DNA of 64,000 nt from Chryseobacterium sp. MYb7 (GTDB lineage Bacteria; Bacteroidota; Bacteroidia; Flavobacteriales; Weeksellaceae): assembly GCF_002979455.1 (NCBI RefSeq), contig NZ_PCOU01000001.1:310001-374000 (forward strand), written 5' to 3'. Positions 62,351 through 64,000 of this stretch are shown in pieces. A model generated the notes under the pieces. The model searched no databases and was not told the DNA's origin. It saw nothing but the letters and a program-made list of their open reading frames with translations. The position numbers and the translations under genes are program-made. The stretch's first letter is position 1. Each line of letters starts with the position of its first letter.

Positions 62351-62496
62351 AATGTGAAGCTGTAAGATATAACCGGCTTATTTGTTTTTAAATAAGTCAA
62401 TTACAAGAAGTTGAAAAAAAATTAATTTTAAATACGTGGATATCCGATATCAAAAAATGATATGGAAATGGTATCAAAAAAATCTAACTATAGGAG

Positions 62497-62796
62497 TTAC
62501 GCTTCCGGAGGGGGAGAAAATATAGTAAGTAAAGGTGAAAGATGAAAAGAATCATCGATCAGTACAAAAGACACGCCCTGAACATCAGGTTCAGAAAATT
62601 TCAGATAATCGAATACATCTAAAGGTTTCGGAATAGTCTTTTCGTAAACAATAAATGAGGATGGGTGAGAATGAGGTTCTTCTTCATTGATTATAATATT
62701 CGTTCTTGCAATATCCCAGCCCGCAACCGCAGCAATGCTCGGCAGCGCTGTAAAATTCAGAAAAAACGTTAATACAATAATACTCCAGAATTTCAT
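62497..62796 (-). CDS. Small exported protein of unknown function
   Basis: 99 residues. Signal peptide (WSIIVLTFFLNFTALPSIAAVAG). The mature part is acidic then hydrophobic (INEEEPHSHPSSFIVYEKTIPKPLDVFDYLKFSEPD ... LSPLLTIFSPPPEA). It lies 21 nt after the carbonic anhydrase gene at 62818 and is likely co-transcribed. I recall similar small proteins near carbonic anhydrases or SulP genes in Flavobacteriia but do not know a function. The His-rich HSHPSS could bind zinc; speculative. Confidence 0.65.
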   Translation of the reverse strand: MKFWSIIVLTFFLNFTALPSIAAVAGWDIARTNIIINEEEPHSHPSSFIVYEKTIPKPLDVFDYLKFSEPDVQGVSFVLIDDSFHLSPLLTIFSPPPEA

Positions 62797-62817
62797 TTTA
62801 CATTCTTTTTAGAAAAA

Positions 62818-63486
62818 CTATTTGGTCTTTCTGCTCATTACCCAATCAGAACCTGTAAGATTATAGATCTTTTGAATGTCTTTTAAGGTTTTCTCAAAAT
62901 CAATCTCCAGATCAATGATTTTACCTGTTCTAAGGTCAAATACCCAGCCGTGTACAATAGGTTGCTCCTCCAGGATATATCTCTCCTGTACACAGGCCAT
63001 TTTAATTACGTTGATGCACTGCTCCTGAACATTAAGCTCTACAAGTCTGTCATAACGCTTGCTTTCGTCCTCAATAGAATCCAGTTCTGCCTGATGCAGT
63101 CTGTAAACATCACGAATGTTTCTCAGCCAGGGATTCAATAATCCTAAATCCTGAGGAGTCATCGCTGCTTTTACACCGCCGCAGTTGTAGTGTCCGCAAA
63201 CAATAATGTGTTTTACTTTCAGATGTTCTACAGCATATTGAATAACGGCTGTGGAACTCATATCTAAAGTATTGACAACATTAGCAATGTTTCTGTGAAC
63301 AAATACTTCCCCTGGTTTTGCTCCCATCAGTTCTTCTGCTGTAGCTCTGCTATCTGAACATCCTATGTAAAGGAATTCAGGATGCTGAGTTTTTGCAAGT
63401 TCCTGAAAGAAATTGGGGTCTTCAGCTACTTTGGATTCTACCCATTTTTTGTTGTTTTCGAAAATAACCTCGTACGATTGTGACAT
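62818..63486 (-). CDS. can: Beta-carbonic anhydrase (can type)
   Basis: 222 residues, the E. coli Can length. Zinc ligands Cys43, His99 and Cys102 with Asp45-Arg47 are in IGCSDSRATAEE and VCGHYNCGGVKAA. It supplies bicarbonate for biosynthetic carboxylations. It heads the minus-strand group with its own promoter (63568-63596), followed by the small exported protein and then SulP and the other anhydrase. Confidence 0.94.
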   Translation of the reverse strand: MSQSYEVIFENNKKWVESKVAEDPNFFQELAKTQHPEFLYIGCSDSRATAEELMGAKPGEVFVHRNIANVVNTLDMSSTAVIQYAVEHLKVKHIIVCGHYNCGGVKAAMTPQDLGLLNPWLRNIRDVYRLHQAELDSIEDESKRYDRLVELNVQEQCINVIKMACVQERYILEEQPIVHGWVFDLRTGKIIDLEIDFEKTLKDIQKIYNLTGSDWVMSRKTK

Positions 63487-63868
63487 AATTTTAAAATTTT
63501 AAAAGTTTATAATTATTTATTTCGTTTAAATTATTTTCAAAATCAATAGACTAAATCAATAATTGTGCAAAAATATACTTTTTGTTAAAAAATCAATCAC
63601 TTTTAACAAAGTTTAATATTAAAATATGCTTAAAATCATATCTAACATTCCGATATGCTTTGCATTACAGTTAGTGGGTTATCTATGGTAATCCAAACGT
63701 TTAAAAAACATGATAAAATTACGAAGTATAAATTAAAATTTGATATTTACGAATTAAAATATTCTTAATTATTGATCTCTTCATTAATTTTTTGAGGTAT
63801 GGCGGTAAAAATCATCATAATATGTCAAAAAAATGAATAATTTAAAGGTCAATTAAAGTATTCATAGA
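63487..63868. other. 382-nt divergent intergenic region
   Basis: AT-rich control region between the minus-strand carbonic anhydrase and the plus-strand gene at the window edge. It contains the carbonic anhydrase promoter. I see no terminator or RNA gene. Confidence 0.5.
63568..63596 (-). promoter_or_regulatory. Promoter of the carbonic anhydrase group
   Basis: On minus: TTG, 18-nt spacer, TATTTTTG; an exact match to the Bacteroidota consensus. Leader of about 78 nt. Confidence 0.65.
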
Positions 63869-64000
63869 ATGTCTGATTTTGGGCTGCAATCTTTACCATC
63901 CCTATTTTATCTGGCAGGCATTTTTATTGCCTGTTTCTCTTCCTTTTTGATCTTAGGAAAGCGCAAAAAAATAATGGCAGATTATATATTAGCTGCATGG
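63869..64000 (+). CDS. Start of a membrane protein gene, cut by the window edge
   Basis: Open from the ATG at 63869 to the last base, 44 codons: MSDFGLQSLPSLFYLAGIFI, then a continuous hydrophobic helix followed by GKRKKIMADYILAAW. This start is typical of the membrane-bound N-terminal half of flavobacterial AraC-type regulators (several helices followed by an HTH domain), but only the first helix and a basic loop are in view, so other membrane proteins are possible. Confidence 0.55.
   Translation, partial: MSDFGLQSLPSLFYLAGIFIACFSSFLILGKRKKIMADYILAAW

Noticed and set aside
62377..62396. Terminator between the small exported protein gene and SulP.
   Set aside because: The hairpin CTTATTT/AAATAAG is short and AT-only and lacks a following T-run on minus.
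1..64000. CRISPR array, tRNA, rRNA, insertion sequence or prophage.
   Set aside because: No regular repeat-spacer pattern, no tRNA or rRNA sequence noticed, no transposase or integrase motifs. tRNA scanning by eye is not exhaustive.

Overview
The window is 64 kb of an AT-rich chromosome from a member of the Bacteroidota, class Flavobacteriia, most likely Chryseobacterium or a close relative in the Weeksellaceae. The evidence is type IX secretion (T9SS) type B sorting domains on several large surface proteins, exosortase XrtF with its partner, DUF5689/TonB-receptor pairs, a Rho factor with a long disordered insert, and promoters of the Bacteroidota form TTG-N18-20-TAnnTTTG. I see no rRNA or tRNA genes, CRISPR array, insertion sequence or prophage. 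Most of the window is housekeeping and cell-surface genes, with one accessory island at 50.4-59.3 kb.

Layout. 0-5 kb: a small membrane protein, rho, superoxide dismutase and a secreted endonuclease/phosphatase-like protein. 5.2-9.6 kb: a TonB-dependent receptor followed by a DUF5689 lipoprotein, divergent from the nuclease. 9.7-11.6 kb: small proteins, including an AidA/PixA-family inclusion-body protein. 11.6-14.7 kb (minus): a run that looks like an anomeric amino-sugar kinase, a stand-alone RapZ C-terminal domain, a MurU-like nucleotidyltransferase and a LOG-family protein, probably a peptidoglycan-sugar recycling operon. 14.9-15.9 kb: xrtF and its partner. 15.9-24.5 kb: a cation transporter, asd, a membrane protein, a second TonB receptor, and a nitroreductase-nadB-nadC operon. 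24.6-36.7 kb: four large paralogous T9SS type B surface proteins, interrupted by rnhA and dnaB. 37-41.3 kb: an MFS transporter, a GH3-family protein and small exported proteins. 41.5-50.4 kb: mfd, a three-gene operon of paralogous exported proteins, two paralogous lipoproteins and pth.

50.4-59.3 kb (minus) is a polymorphic-toxin island. A small protein with a T9SS-like C-terminus precedes a 2101-residue SpvB/RHS protein with a variable C-terminal toxin tip and an adjacent immunity candidate. Downstream lies a scaffold-less toxin tip overlapping by 4 nt a second immunity-like gene that carries an in-frame stop, then an orphan gene. Two copies of a diverged ~71-nt hairpin repeat, whose stems keep pairing through compensatory changes, sit at the borders of these cassettes. 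This is the most interesting part of the window.

60-63.5 kb (minus): two beta-carbonic anhydrases, a SulP anion transporter and a small exported protein, probably a bicarbonate/CO2 unit. The last 132 nt open a gene that runs off the edge. Other points of interest are four genes whose -7 promoter box ends exactly 4 nt before the ATG (predicted leaderless mRNAs), a TTG start for rnhA, and mobile-looking mini-repeats abutting the stop codons of the cell-wall-recycling genes.
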